NCBI GenBank assembly: GCA_035555435.1 | Contig: DATMGN010000025.1 | Coordinates: forward strand, 1 to 64,000 | Direction of reading: 5' to 3' | DNA from: 73-13 sp035555435 | GTDB taxonomy: Bacteria; Actinomycetota; Actinomycetes; Actinomycetales; Microbacteriaceae | Length of the DNA stretch: 64,000 nt | Part shown: positions 24,773-32,649 of the stretch, piece after piece | How positions within the stretch are numbered: the first letter of the stretch is position 1 | Layout: each line of letters starts with the position of its first letter | The notes under the pieces: model-generated | Told to the model about the DNA's origin: nothing | Databases searched by the model: none | The model's input: the letters and a program-made list of their open reading frames with translations, nothing else | Made by a program: the position numbers and the translations under genes

Positions 24773-24789
24773 TGTCTACTATAGAGACA
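24773..24789. promoter_or_regulatory. Candidate GntR operator in a divergent promoter
   Basis: TGTCT (24773-24777) and AGACA (24785-24789) form a perfect 5-bp dyad with a 7-nt spacer. It overlaps a TATAGT -10 box (minus, 24778-24783) placed 7 nt before the gntR start. On plus it covers TATAGA. The region is strikingly AT-rich for this genome. Confidence 0.55.
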
Positions 24790-24823
24790 AAACTTTCATA
24801 TGTTTAAGACGGAAGAGGACGGC

Positions 24824-25690
24824 ATGCGCATCATCGGGATCACGCGCGCGGGCGATCGGACCAGTCGCTTCGGCCGTGACGTCCTCGTCGCATCGACCGA
24901 CTCGCTCGACGATCCAGGTGCCGGGCGACTCCGGCTGCTCGCGCCCCTGCGCGAGTTCTGGTCCGACCCGGCGGGCGCGATCGCGGACCCCGACGGCCGG
25001 GCGCTCGAGCTCGCGGCCGACGAGGTCGTCGTCCCGCCCGTGCTCCCCGAGGCGCGGGTCATCTGCATCGGACTCAACTACGCGGACCACATCGCCGAAG
25101 GCTCATTCGCGCAGGTCGAGCAGCCGCCCTACCCCACGCTCTTCGCCCGCTGGTCGCGCTCGCTCGTCGCGAGCGACGTGCCCGTCCGCGTCCCGGCCGA
25201 CGAGGCGGGCCTCGACTGGGAGGGCGAGATCGCCGCCTGGGTCGGCGCGCCGCTGCGCGACGCCGACGCCGACACCGCCCGCGCCGCCATCCTCGGCTAC
25301 TCGGCGTTCAACGACCTGACCGCCCGCATCGCGCAGAAGCGCACGTCGCAGTGGATCCTCGGCAAGAACCCCGACGACTCCGGCCCCACTGGGGTGCTCG
25401 TGACCGCCGACGAGGCGGGCGACCTGCGCGACGGCCTGCGGCTGACGACCCGGGTCAACGGCGAGGTCGTCCAGGACTCGACCTCCGACCGGCAGATCTA
25501 CGAGGCCGGCGAGACGCTCGCGCACATCTCGCGCACGCTGACGATCGAGCCCGGCGACATCCTGGCCACCGGGACGCCCTCCGGCGTCGGCTACGCGCGG
25601 GACCCGGAGTGGCTGCTCGGCCCCGGCGATATCGTCGAGGTGGAGGTCGAGCGGCTCGGCATCATCCGGACACCCATCGCGGCGCGCTGA
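24824..25690 (+). CDS. Fumarylacetoacetate hydrolase family protein
   Basis: A 288-residue metal-dependent C-C hydrolase/isomerase of the FAH superfamily, used at the end of aromatic meta-cleavage, gentisate or homogentisate routes. The core starts at about residue 82 (ICIGLNYADHIAEG). Metal ligands are seen in GLDWEGEIAAWVG (Glu pair), and GYSAFNDLTAR, LATGTPSGVGYARDP and GDIVEVEVERLGI follow. ATG 24824 was chosen because GGAAGAGG lies 5 nt upstream; ATG 24800 would add 8 residues. It is divergent from gntR and followed 27 nt later by a cupin gene, probably one operon. Confidence 0.87.
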   Translation: MRIIGITRAGDRTSRFGRDVLVASTDSLDDPGAGRLRLLAPLREFWSDPAGAIADPDGRALELAADEVVVPPVLPEARVICIGLNYADHIAEGSFAQVEQPPYPTLFARWSRSLVASDVPVRVPADEAGLDWEGEIAAWVGAPLRDADADTARAAILGYSAFNDLTARIAQKRTSQWILGKNPDDSGPTGVLVTADEAGDLRDGLRLTTRVNGEVVQDSTSDRQIYEAGETLAHISRTLTIEPGDILATGTPSGVGYARDPEWLLGPGDIVEVEVERLGIIRTPIAAR

Positions 25691-25717
25691 GCGCACCGCC
25701 CCACGAGGAGAGCGAAC

Positions 25718-26068
25718 ATGCATGTCAATCGCGCCGCCGACGCGGCTTCCTACCAGGCTCCCGGCCACTTCGGCGTCGAGTCGATCCGACTCCAGGGCCG
25801 CGATGCGGGCGGCGCACAATTCTGCGCCGTCTCGGTCTCGGACTACGCGCCCGGTGCCGGTGTCGACGAGCTGCCCGTCGACTGCGACACCGTCTACGTC
25901 ATCCTCTCGGGGGAGCTCGAGGTCACCTCGCACGACGACGGGCAGAGCGTCGTCCTCGGCGAGCACGACTCCGTGCACATCCCGCGCGGCGAGCGCCGCT
26001 CGATCCGCAACCGGACCGAGCAGGTCACGAAGATGCTCGTCGTGCTCGCGCCGGTGCCGCAGGGCTGA
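25718..26068 (+). CDS. Small cupin-domain protein
   Basis: A 116-residue single-domain cupin. The barrel runs from about residue 20 to 112, with DTVYVILSGELEVTSHDDG as motif 1-like and SVVLGEHDSVHIPRGERRSI as motif 2-like. The usual motif 1 histidines (HxH) are missing, so metal binding may be weak or absent. A good SD (GAGGAGAG) precedes the ATG. It follows the FAH-family gene, and may be a small isomerase, a sensor or a ring-fission helper; none can be shown. Its stop lies 6 bp from that of the convergent enoyl-CoA hydratase. Confidence 0.75.
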   Translation: MHVNRAADAASYQAPGHFGVESIRLQGRDAGGAQFCAVSVSDYAPGAGVDELPVDCDTVYVILSGELEVTSHDDGQSVVLGEHDSVHIPRGERRSIRNRTEQVTKMLVVLAPVPQG

Positions 26069-26074
26069 GCCGCC

Positions 26075-26791
26075 CTACTTTCGGTTCATCTCCGCGAAGA
26101 GCGCGACCGAGGCGTCGAGCGCCTCGTCGTAGCCCATCTCGGCGAAGCGATAGAACGCCGGTCGCCCGACTGCCGCGATCGCGCCGGCCCGCGCCGCCTT
26201 CGTCAGCCACGCCTCGGCCGCCGGCATGAGCGCGTCGGCAGGCCGGATCTCGTTGATGAGCCCGACCTCGCGCGCGCGCTCCGGCGTGAACGCCTCGCCC
26301 GACCCGACGTTCTCCATCGCGAACCTCGCGCCGATGCGCTGGATGATCGGCACCTGCGCGACCATGGGCCAGATGCCGAGGCTCACCTCGCGGGTGCCGA
26401 TGATCGCGTCGGGGATCGACACGGCGTAGTCGACAGCGGCGACGATCGAGGCGCCGGAGGCGACCGCGTTGCCGTTGACGGCGGCGACGACGGGCGTGCC
26501 GAGCGTCGGCAGCAGCTTGAGGAGGCCCGCGAGGGCGGTCGCGAACTCGACGGGGTCGCCGCCGGCCTGGATCGCGGGGATGTCGAGGCCGCTGCAGAAG
26601 ACGTCGCCCGCACCGGTGATCACGATGCCGGTGATCTCGCGGTCGGCGTCGGCGGCGAGCAGCTGCTGCGTGATCGTCGCGATGACGTCCGGGTTGAGCA
26701 GGTTGCCCTCGGCACCCGAAGGGTTGGAGATGGTGACGGTCTCGATACGCCCTGACGGGCTACTCGACCCGCGGGTCGCGTTCTCGCTCAT
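26075..26791 (-). CDS. Enoyl-CoA hydratase/isomerase family protein
   Basis: A 238-residue crotonase-fold enzyme. The CoA-site loop is ADREITGIVITGAGDVFCSG and the second oxyanion loop GNAVASGASIVAAVDYAV. The usual hydratase glutamate pair is not clear: after REVSLGIWP the second Glu is replaced, so another crotonase reaction (isomerase, hydrolase) is possible. The N-terminal SENATRGSSSPSGR stretch is encoded by a copy of dispersed repeat family B (26738-26776), so the true ancestral N-terminus probably begins near RIETVTI. Its ATG overlaps the hydroxylase stop (ATGA), so it is coupled to that gene. Confidence 0.82.
   Translation of the reverse strand: MSENATRGSSSPSGRIETVTISNPSGAEGNLLNPDVIATITQQLLAADADREITGIVITGAGDVFCSGLDIPAIQAGGDPVEFATALAGLLKLLPTLGTPVVAAVNGNAVASGASIVAAVDYAVSIPDAIIGTREVSLGIWPMVAQVPIIQRIGARFAMENVGSGEAFTPERAREVGLINEIRPADALMPAAEAWLTKAARAGAIAAVGRPAFYRFAEMGYDEALDASVALFAEMNRK
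26738..26776 (-). repeat. Dispersed repeat family B in the N-terminus of the enoyl-CoA hydratase gene
   Basis: GGTCTCGATACGCC at one end and CTACTCGACCCGCGGG at the other match the ends of the units in the array at 58637-58769 (opposite orientation). It is in frame. Confidence 0.6.
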
Positions 26792-28410
26792 GCCGCCACC
26801 GTATCCCCGACGACCGAGCGCGCGATCCGGTCGAAGCGCTCGTCGAGCTGCGCCCGGTCCTTCGCGGTGAACGCGACGTAGAAGTCAGGCCGCACGACAA
26901 GGTGCGCGACGCCGTGCTCGGCGAACCACGCGGAGTAGACGCCGTCGACGTCGATCACCTCGGCGCCGCTGCCCGCGGGGCCGACGGTGAGCGCGCGTCC
27001 GCCGAACTCCTCGAAGCGCTGGCGGCGCTCTGCGTCGAGGTCGGCGGCCGCGTCGACCGCGGTGAGCAGGAACCAGGAGTCGCGCCCGACGATGTCGTCG
27101 AAGCGTCCGGTGCGCCCGAGGTGGGCGACGCGGCCCTGGATCGAGGTCTTTCCGGCGAGCGGGTCCTCCGAGATCCAGGTGCCGGTGCCGAGGACGGCTT
27201 CGTGCGTCGGGAGCGGGCCGATCTTCGACTGCTCGGCGAACTCCGCCTTCATCCGGGCATCGCGTTCTGCGGCCTCCTTCGGGTCGGCGATGCAGATGAC
27301 CTTGCCGAGTTCGACGGAGAAGTTGATGTACCACTTGGCCTGTTCGCGGCGCTCGTTCGACCACTCGTCGAGGAGGTTCATCCCGGACTCGCCCTGGAGG
27401 ACGAGGTCGAGGCGCCACACGAGGTTGACGACGTCGCGCAGGCCCGCGCACATGCCTTCGCCCGCGAAGGGCGGCATGAGGTGGGCGGCGTCGCCGACCA
27501 TGACGGCGCGGCCGGCGCGCCAGTTCTCGAGGTATTTCGCCTCGAAGCGGGTGACGGCGGCGCGCTCGAGGTCGGCGTTGTCCGGGCGGATGCCCCACGG
27601 CTCGAGGAGCCGCCAGACGTTCTCTTCGGAGCCGAAGTCCTTCGGGTTCTCGTGGGGGAGCATCATCCACTCCCAGCGCCGGCGTCCGGGACCGCCGGGG
27701 ACGACGGTCGTGGGGCGCTCGGGGTCGCACACCTGGAAGTGGGCCGTCATGTACTCCGGGTACTCATGCGGGTAGGTGTCGACGATGAGCCAGGTGAAGA
27801 GGAAGCCGAGGTCGGTGAGCTCGTAGCCGACGGCGTTGCGGATGAAGCTGTTCGCCCCGTCGGAGCCGATCGCGAACTTGGCTCGGATCTGACCGGTCTC
27901 GCCGCCTTCCTGGAACTGGACGACGGTGGTGTCCTTGACGATCTCGCGGTAGGTGAGCGTCACGCCGGCGTCGTCCTGGTCGAACGCGACCGCCTCGCGT
28001 CCCATGTGGAGGTGGACGGTGGGCAGCGTCTCGGCGAGCGTCATGAGGCGGCGCTCGAGCTCGGGCTGGTTGAACCAGTAGCGGTTGTGGTAGCCGTTGG
28101 ACTCGGTCGAGATCCAGTCGGGCTCGAGGAGCACTTCCTGCGCGGCGTTGACCCAGTAGTAGTGGTCGCCGTGGTGCTCGATCCCGGGGTCGTTGTCCGA
28201 GTCGATGCCGAGGAGGCCGAGGACGCGGGCGATCTCGTGGTCGAAGGTGACGGCGCGGGGGCGGCCGTACTGGGTGTGCCAGCGCTCGACGCCGTGGACG
28301 GTGTAGCCGCGCCGGCCGAGGAGGATGCAGGCGAGGAGTCCGACGGGCCCGAGCCCGTTGACCACGACGTCGGCCTCATGGATGACAGTGGGCTGCAGAT
28401 CTTGCGCCAT
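26788..28410 (-). CDS. FAD-dependent aromatic hydroxylase, MhpA-like
   Basis: A 540-residue class A flavoprotein monooxygenase that hydroxylates an aromatic ring using NAD(P)H and oxygen, like 3-(3-hydroxyphenyl)propionate hydroxylase. The FAD motif VVNGLGPVGLLACILLGRRG is near the N-terminus, and the GD motif is in RAVMVGDAAHLMPPFAGEGM. A C-terminal thioredoxin-like region follows, as in MhpA. ATG 28410 (MAQDLQPTV) was chosen: GGAG lies 8 nt upstream and the FAD motif is at the usual distance. The promoter upstream carries paired TetR-type operators. It is coupled to the enoyl-CoA hydratase. Substrate assignment is by similarity only. Confidence 0.88.
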   Translation of the reverse strand: MAQDLQPTVIHEADVVVNGLGPVGLLACILLGRRGYTVHGVERWHTQYGRPRAVTFDHEIARVLGLLGIDSDNDPGIEHHGDHYYWVNAAQEVLLEPDWISTESNGYHNRYWFNQPELERRLMTLAETLPTVHLHMGREAVAFDQDDAGVTLTYREIVKDTTVVQFQEGGETGQIRAKFAIGSDGANSFIRNAVGYELTDLGFLFTWLIVDTYPHEYPEYMTAHFQVCDPERPTTVVPGGPGRRRWEWMMLPHENPKDFGSEENVWRLLEPWGIRPDNADLERAAVTRFEAKYLENWRAGRAVMVGDAAHLMPPFAGEGMCAGLRDVVNLVWRLDLVLQGESGMNLLDEWSNERREQAKWYINFSVELGKVICIADPKEAAERDARMKAEFAEQSKIGPLPTHEAVLGTGTWISEDPLAGKTSIQGRVAHLGRTGRFDDIVGRDSWFLLTAVDAAADLDAERRQRFEEFGGRALTVGPAGSGAEVIDVDGVYSAWFAEHGVAHLVVRPDFYVAFTAKDRAQLDERFDRIARSVVGDTVAA

Positions 28411-28431
28411 TGGAAGCTCCAGTGAGAATAA

Positions 28432-28492
28432 TGAACGATGGTTCATATCTGATAGTGCATTCATACTTGAACACGCGGTAGGTTCTTGTCAA
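28432..28492 (-). promoter_or_regulatory. Promoter P1 with paired operators (hydroxylase gene)
   Basis: A consensus -35 TTGACA (minus, 28492-28487) precedes two 14-bp dyads: TGAACGATGGTTCA (28432-28445, perfect) and TGATAGTGCATTCA (28450-28463, degenerate), 18 bp apart. The same arrangement occurs before the ABC importer at 34046-34105. The divergent TetR gene starts 24 nt away and is the obvious binding protein. Confidence 0.7.
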
Positions 28493-28515
28493 GCGGGCAG
28501 ACGATGGAGGGATCG

Positions 28516-29214
28516 ATGGCGGCAGGACGATCGGGTACGGCGAAGGCGGCGCCGCGCGGTCTGCGGGAGCGCAAGGCCGAGGCCACCCGGCGTCGACTGC
28601 TCGACGCGGCGCGTCAGCTGATGTCCGTCGGCGGCGCCGAGTCGCTCACGATCGCCGGTCTCGCGAGCCGCGCCGACATCGGGCTCGGCACGTTCTACAA
28701 CTATTTCGAGACCCGTGAGGCGATCATCGACGCCGTCATCTACGACGTCGTCGAGACGCTCGGCCAGCGCCTCGACGCGCTCACGGAGCGCATCGAAGAC
28801 CCCGCCGAGGTGTACTCGTTCTCGCTGCGCCACCTCATGCGCACCGCCATCTCCGACCCCGTGTGGGGCTGGTTCCTCGTGCGGCTCGGCATCGCCCACG
28901 AGGGACTCGTCGGAATCCTCGGGCCGCGTGCCGGGCGCGACCTCCAGTACGGCGTCGACACCGGGCGCTTCCAGCCGCTCGACGTCGCGCTCGCGACCGC
29001 CATGACGTTCGGCTCCCTGCTCTCCGCCATGCGCACCTACCTCGAGACCGACGACCACCCGGCCGACCCGAGCGCCCTCTACGCCGAGCTGCTGCTGCGC
29101 ATGGTCGGCATCCCGGTCGAAGAGGCTCACGAGATCGCGCATCGCCGCCTGCCTCCCCTGCCGCCCGCGCCCGCCGTGCCGATTCCGCTCGATCGACGCC
29201 AGGTGGGGGCCTGA
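28516..29214 (+). CDS. TetR/AcrR-family transcriptional regulator
   Basis: A 232-residue regulator with an N-terminal TetR HTH (LTIAGLASRADIGLGTFYNYF at about 45-65, shown here by its core ADIGLGTFYNYF) and a C-terminal ligand domain resembling TetR_C_36-like helices. ATG 28516 was chosen because GGAGGG ends 4 nt upstream; ATG 28504 would add four residues. It is divergent from the MhpA-like hydroxylase, with the TGAAC-N4-GTTCA operator between them, and converges on the ABC importer (3-bp gap). It is likely the repressor of both promoters P1 and P2, released by an aromatic ligand. Confidence 0.9.
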   Translation: MAAGRSGTAKAAPRGLRERKAEATRRRLLDAARQLMSVGGAESLTIAGLASRADIGLGTFYNYFETREAIIDAVIYDVVETLGQRLDALTERIEDPAEVYSFSLRHLMRTAISDPVWGWFLVRLGIAHEGLVGILGPRAGRDLQYGVDTGRFQPLDVALATAMTFGSLLSAMRTYLETDDHPADPSALYAELLLRMVGIPVEEAHEIAHRRLPPLPPAPAVPIPLDRRQVGA

Positions 29215-29217
29215 GAC

Positions 29218-30291
29218 TCAGTCGACCTTGCCGGCGCGGAGCGCGGACTCGCCCTTGCGATCCAGCCGGTACCCGATCGGGAAGAGGTTGATCCGGCGCT
29301 TGCCGGAGATGAGCCCCCAGATCCCACCGGGTGCGAAGAGCACCATGACGATCGCGAGCAGGCCGAGCCCGATCAGGTAGAGCGAGCCGTAGTCCTTGAG
29401 GAACTGCTCGAGCGCCCAGAAGATCACGGCGCCGATGATCGGCCCCTCGATCGATCCGAGGCCGCCGATCACGACCATGAAGATCATGAAGACGGCGTAG
29501 TTGACGCTGTAGACCGACGTGGGGATGACGTTGAGGGTCTGCACGGCGAGCACCGCGCCCGCCGCGCCCGTCATGCCGGCCGCTACGACGAAGACGATGC
29601 GCCTGGCCGTCACGACGTTGACGCCGCTCGTGCCCGCCGCGATCGGCTCGTCTCGGACCGCCGTCAGCGCGAGACCGAGCTTGGAGCGCACGAGCATGAC
29701 GATCGCCGCCGTGATGATGACGACGAGCACGAGCCCCGCCCAGTAGGTGATCGCGATGCGCAGGTCGCGGTCCGGGAGCGCATTGGTCACCGCGCTCTGG
29801 ATCGACATGCCGTTGCCCGCGCCGACCGCGGGGATGCGCATCGTGACGAGCCGCAGGATCTCCGAGATGACCCAAGTGCCGATCGCGAAATAGCCGCCGA
29901 CGAGCCGGAACACGAGGTAGGAGATCGGCAGCGCGATGAGCGCGCAGACGATCGCCGCGAGCGGGATCGACTGGATCGGGTCGAGGCCGGCGAGTCCCAC
30001 GAGGGTGACGATGCTGTACGCGCCGAGCCCGATGTACGCCTGCTGGCCGATCGAGACCATGCCGCCGTAGCCGGCGAGCAGGTTCCACGCGGAGGCGATG
30101 ACGATGTAGATGAACAGCGTCGTCAGCTGCGCCGTCTGGCCGAGCGGCACGAGGTAGGGCATGAACGCGAGCAGCACGGCGACGACGCCGAAGAACGCCA
30201 GGCCGATGATCGACGTCAGCGTGAAGCGGCGGATCCGGGGCGCGAGCGGGATCGCCGTCGTCGGCCGGGTCGGGATGATTCGGTCGTTCAC
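29218..30291 (-). CDS. Branched-chain-type ABC transporter permease (LivM-like)
   Basis: A 357-residue permease with about nine to ten membrane segments. LivM marks include LAGYGGMVSIGQQAYIGLGA near the N-terminus and the EAA-like loop RRIVFVVAAGMTGAAGAVLA, with GGLGSIEGPIIGAVIFWALE near the end. The GTG start overlaps the LivH-like stop (GTGA). It is the last gene of the importer operon, and its stop lies 3 bp from the convergent TetR stop. Liv-type importers in catabolic clusters often carry aromatic or organic acids, so amino acids are not assumed. Confidence 0.92.
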   Translation of the reverse strand: MNDRIIPTRPTTAIPLAPRIRRFTLTSIIGLAFFGVVAVLLAFMPYLVPLGQTAQLTTLFIYIVIASAWNLLAGYGGMVSIGQQAYIGLGAYSIVTLVGLAGLDPIQSIPLAAIVCALIALPISYLVFRLVGGYFAIGTWVISEILRLVTMRIPAVGAGNGMSIQSAVTNALPDRDLRIAITYWAGLVLVVIITAAIVMLVRSKLGLALTAVRDEPIAAGTSGVNVVTARRIVFVVAAGMTGAAGAVLAVQTLNVIPTSVYSVNYAVFMIFMVVIGGLGSIEGPIIGAVIFWALEQFLKDYGSLYLIGLGLLAIVMVLFAPGGIWGLISGKRRINLFPIGYRLDRKGESALRAGKVD

Positions 30292-31154
30292 AGTCGCACC
30301 TTCCTCCGGATGATGCCGTTCGGCAGGAAGATCAGGAAGATCAGGAAGACGACGTGGCCCGCGAGGTCGAAGAGCGTCGTGTCGAACGTCGCCGCGACCG
30401 TCTGCACGACGCCGAGGATGATCGCGCCGAGGAACGTGCCCCACAGGCTCCCGAGCCCGCCGATGATGACCGCCTCGAACGCGTAGATCAGGAGCAGGTC
30501 GCCCGACAGCGGGTCGAAGCCGCGGGTCACGCCGAACGCGACGCCGGCGATGGCGACGAGACCGAACGCGATCGCCGCGGCGACGGCGTAGATGTGCTTC
30601 GGATTCGCGCCGACGAGCGAGACGATGGGCGCGTCGTCGCTCACCGCACGCACGAGCCGGCCGAATGGCGTTCTGGCCTGGACGAACGACAGCACGCCGA
30701 GCGCGACGACCGCGACGAGGAGGATGAGGAGCGGCAGCCAGCCGATCCGCAGGCTCCCGATCGAGAACGACGCCGTCTCGAACCCGCCGAGCCGCAGCTG
30801 CCGCGTGTTCGCCGTCTGCCACAGCAGCAGGACGTTCTGGATGATGATCGCGATGCCGAAGGTGACGAGCAGTGACGGCAGCGGCGAGTCCGACAGCGTG
30901 CGCTGCAGCACGAAGCGCTGCAGCACGTAGCCGAGTGCCGCGATGACGGGGACGACGACGAGGAGGGCGAGGAGCGGCGACACGAAGCCGGCGTCGACGA
31001 GGAACAGCGCCCCGTAGGCGGCGAGGATCGCGAGCGCGCCGTGCGCGAGGTTGACGAGGCGCATGACGCCGAACATGTACGACAGGCCGGCGGCGAAGAG
31101 CGCGTAGAGCCCGCCCTGCAGGATGCCCTGAACGATCGCGTTGAGATACTGCAC
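30288..31154 (-). CDS. Branched-chain-type ABC transporter permease (LivH-like)
   Basis: A 288-residue permease with about eight membrane segments. LivH motifs are GGLYALFAAGLSYMFGVMRL and VNLAHGALAILAAYGA at the N-terminus, and the cytoplasmic coupling region TPFGRLVRAVSDD; GGLGSLWGTFLGAIILG follows. GTG start (VQYLNAIV). It lies 5 nt after the LivF-like ATPase gene and is translationally coupled to the LivM-like gene. Together they form the membrane channel of the importer. Confidence 0.93.
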   Translation of the reverse strand: MQYLNAIVQGILQGGLYALFAAGLSYMFGVMRLVNLAHGALAILAAYGALFLVDAGFVSPLLALLVVVPVIAALGYVLQRFVLQRTLSDSPLPSLLVTFGIAIIIQNVLLLWQTANTRQLRLGGFETASFSIGSLRIGWLPLLILLVAVVALGVLSFVQARTPFGRLVRAVSDDAPIVSLVGANPKHIYAVAAAIAFGLVAIAGVAFGVTRGFDPLSGDLLLIYAFEAVIIGGLGSLWGTFLGAIILGVVQTVAATFDTTLFDLAGHVVFLIFLIFLPNGIIRRKVRL

Positions 31155-31159
31155 GTGCT

Positions 31160-31846
31160 TCAGCCCCCGAAGTAGGCGCGGGTGATGTCCGCGAGGTCGA
31201 GGTCGCGGCCGGCGAGGGAGGTCCGGCCCTGGAGGAGGCAGTGCACGTCGCGCGAGGCCTTCGTCGCCTGCTGCACGTCCTGCTCGACGAGCAGGATCGA
31301 GGTGCCCTGCTCGCGGATGATCGGGATGCTCTCGTAGATCTCGCCGATGATCTTGGGGGCGAGGCCGAGGCTCACCTCGTCGAGCAGCAGCAGCTCGGGG
31401 TTCGACACGAGCGCGCGCGCGATCGCCGTCGCCTGCTGCTCGCCGCCCGAGAGGTCGCCCGCGCGGCGCGTGCGGCGCTCCGCGACGAGCGGGAAGCGCT
31501 CGTAGACCGCCTCGAGCGTCCAGGGGCCGCTGCGCTTGGTCGCCCTCGCGGTGAGCAGGTTCTCCTCGACGGTGAGCGAGCGGAAGAGGCGCCGCCCCTC
31601 GGGCACCATCGAGATGCCGAGGCGCGCACGCTGATACGCGGGCAGCTGCGTGACGTCCTTGCCCTGGAAGACGATGCGGCCCGACTTGACGGGCTGCTGC
31701 CCGGCGATCGCCTTGAGCAGCGTCGACTTGCCGGCGCCGTTGGAGCCGATCACGGCGAGGATGCCGCCGGAGGGCACGGTGAGCGAGACGTCCCGGATCG
31801 CGGGCAGCTGCCCGTAGTAGACGTCGATGTCGTCGACCTCAAGCAT
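31160..31846 (-). CDS. Branched-chain-type ABC transporter ATPase (LivF-like)
   Basis: A 228-residue ATP-binding subunit. Walker A is GSNGAGKST (about residues 34-42), the ABC signature is LSGGEQQATAIARAL, Walker B is LLLLDEVSLGLAP, and the LivF-specific MVPEGRRLFRSLTVEENL is present. It overlaps the LivG-like gene by 8 nt. With the other ATPase it forms the heterodimeric motor of the importer. Confidence 0.93.
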   Translation of the reverse strand: MLEVDDIDVYYGQLPAIRDVSLTVPSGGILAVIGSNGAGKSTLLKAIAGQQPVKSGRIVFQGKDVTQLPAYQRARLGISMVPEGRRLFRSLTVEENLLTARATKRSGPWTLEAVYERFPLVAERRTRRAGDLSGGEQQATAIARALVSNPELLLLDEVSLGLAPKIIGEIYESIPIIREQGTSILLVEQDVQQATKASRDVHCLLQGRTSLAGRDLDLADITRAYFGG

Positions 31847-32642
31847 CGCGAGCCTCCGCTGCGTCCGCGGGTCGAGTAGCCGAGGGCGTTTCGAGACCCT
31901 CCGCCTCCTCCGCGATGTCGGGCTCGATGCCCAGGTAGATCTGCTGGACCTCGGGCGAGTTCAGCACGTCGTGCGGGGTGCCCTCGGCGAGCACCTTGCC
32001 GTATGTCAGGCAGATCATGCGCGTCGCGACGGCGGTGAGCGCGTGCACGACGTGCTCGATCCACACGACGGTGACGCCGATGCCCTGCACCGCGCGCACG
32101 AGCTCGATGATCGGCGGGAGCTCCTGCTCGGTGAGCCCGCCCGCGACCTCGTCGAGGAGCAGCAGCTTCGGCTTGCCGGCGAGCGCGCGCGCGACCTCGA
32201 GCCGCTTGCGGTCGAGCAGGCGCAGCGATCCGGCGAGATCGTCCGCGCGGTCCGTGAGCCCGGTGCGCTCGAGTGCGTACCAGGCGGCGCCGGCTGCTTC
32301 CTTCTTGCCCAGGTCGGCGGCGTACTGGGCGCCGACGAGGAGGTTCTCCAGCACGGTCATGCCGAGGAACGGGCGGGGGATCTGATAGCTCGTCGCGATG
32401 CCGTGCCGTGCTCGCCAGTGGGCCTTGCGGCGGGTGATGTCCTCCCCGCCGTAGTGGACGGTGCCGGCCGACGGCGGGAGTGACCCTCCCAGGACGGACA
32501 GCAGCGTCGACTTCCCGGCGCCGTTCGGGCCGATGATCCCGAGGATGTCTCCGGTCTGGACCGTCAGGTCCAGACCGGAGAGCACCTCGAGCTTCCCGAA
32601 CGAGCGGCCGAGCCCGTGAGTGCTGAGCAGCGGCTCGGTCAT
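31839..32642 (-). CDS. Branched-chain-type ABC transporter ATPase (LivG-like)
   Basis: A 267-residue ATP-binding subunit. Walker A is GPNGAGKST, and the signature region (LAGSLRLLDRKRLEVARALA) has SLRLLD in place of the usual LSGGQ/LSYG motif, a noticeable divergence. Walker B is LLLLDEVAGGL; HGIATSYQIPRPFLGMTVLEN is LivG-like. The last ~15 residues (LETPSATRPADAAEA) are encoded by a family B repeat (31866-31900), so the tail is probably repeat-derived. Starts 7 nt after the binding-protein gene. Confidence 0.91.
   Translation of the reverse strand: MTEPLLSTHGLGRSFGKLEVLSGLDLTVQTGDILGIIGPNGAGKSTLLSVLGGSLPPSAGTVHYGGEDITRRKAHWRARHGIATSYQIPRPFLGMTVLENLLVGAQYAADLGKKEAAGAAWYALERTGLTDRADDLAGSLRLLDRKRLEVARALAGKPKLLLLDEVAGGLTEQELPPIIELVRAVQGIGVTVVWIEHVVHALTAVATRMICLTYGKVLAEGTPHDVLNSPEVQQIYLGIEPDIAEEAEGLETPSATRPADAAEARDA
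31866..31900 (-). repeat. Dispersed repeat family B at the LivG-like C-terminus
   Basis: CCGCGGGTCGAGTAGCC at one end and TTTCGAGACCC at the other, in frame in the last codons of the ATPase gene. Same family as 26738-26776 and 58637-58769. Confidence 0.6.
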
Positions 32643-32649
32643 CTCGTCC

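Noticed and set aside
26061..26070. Extra copies of the GGGCTGAG box (also near 60602)
   Set aside because: These are single boxes made by a glycine codon followed by a TGA stop, without the other three boxes of the repeat.
28420..28515. A start for the MhpA-like hydroxylase at 28464
   Set aside because: That start lies inside the operator pair. ATG 28410 has a proper SD and the correct distance to the FAD motif.
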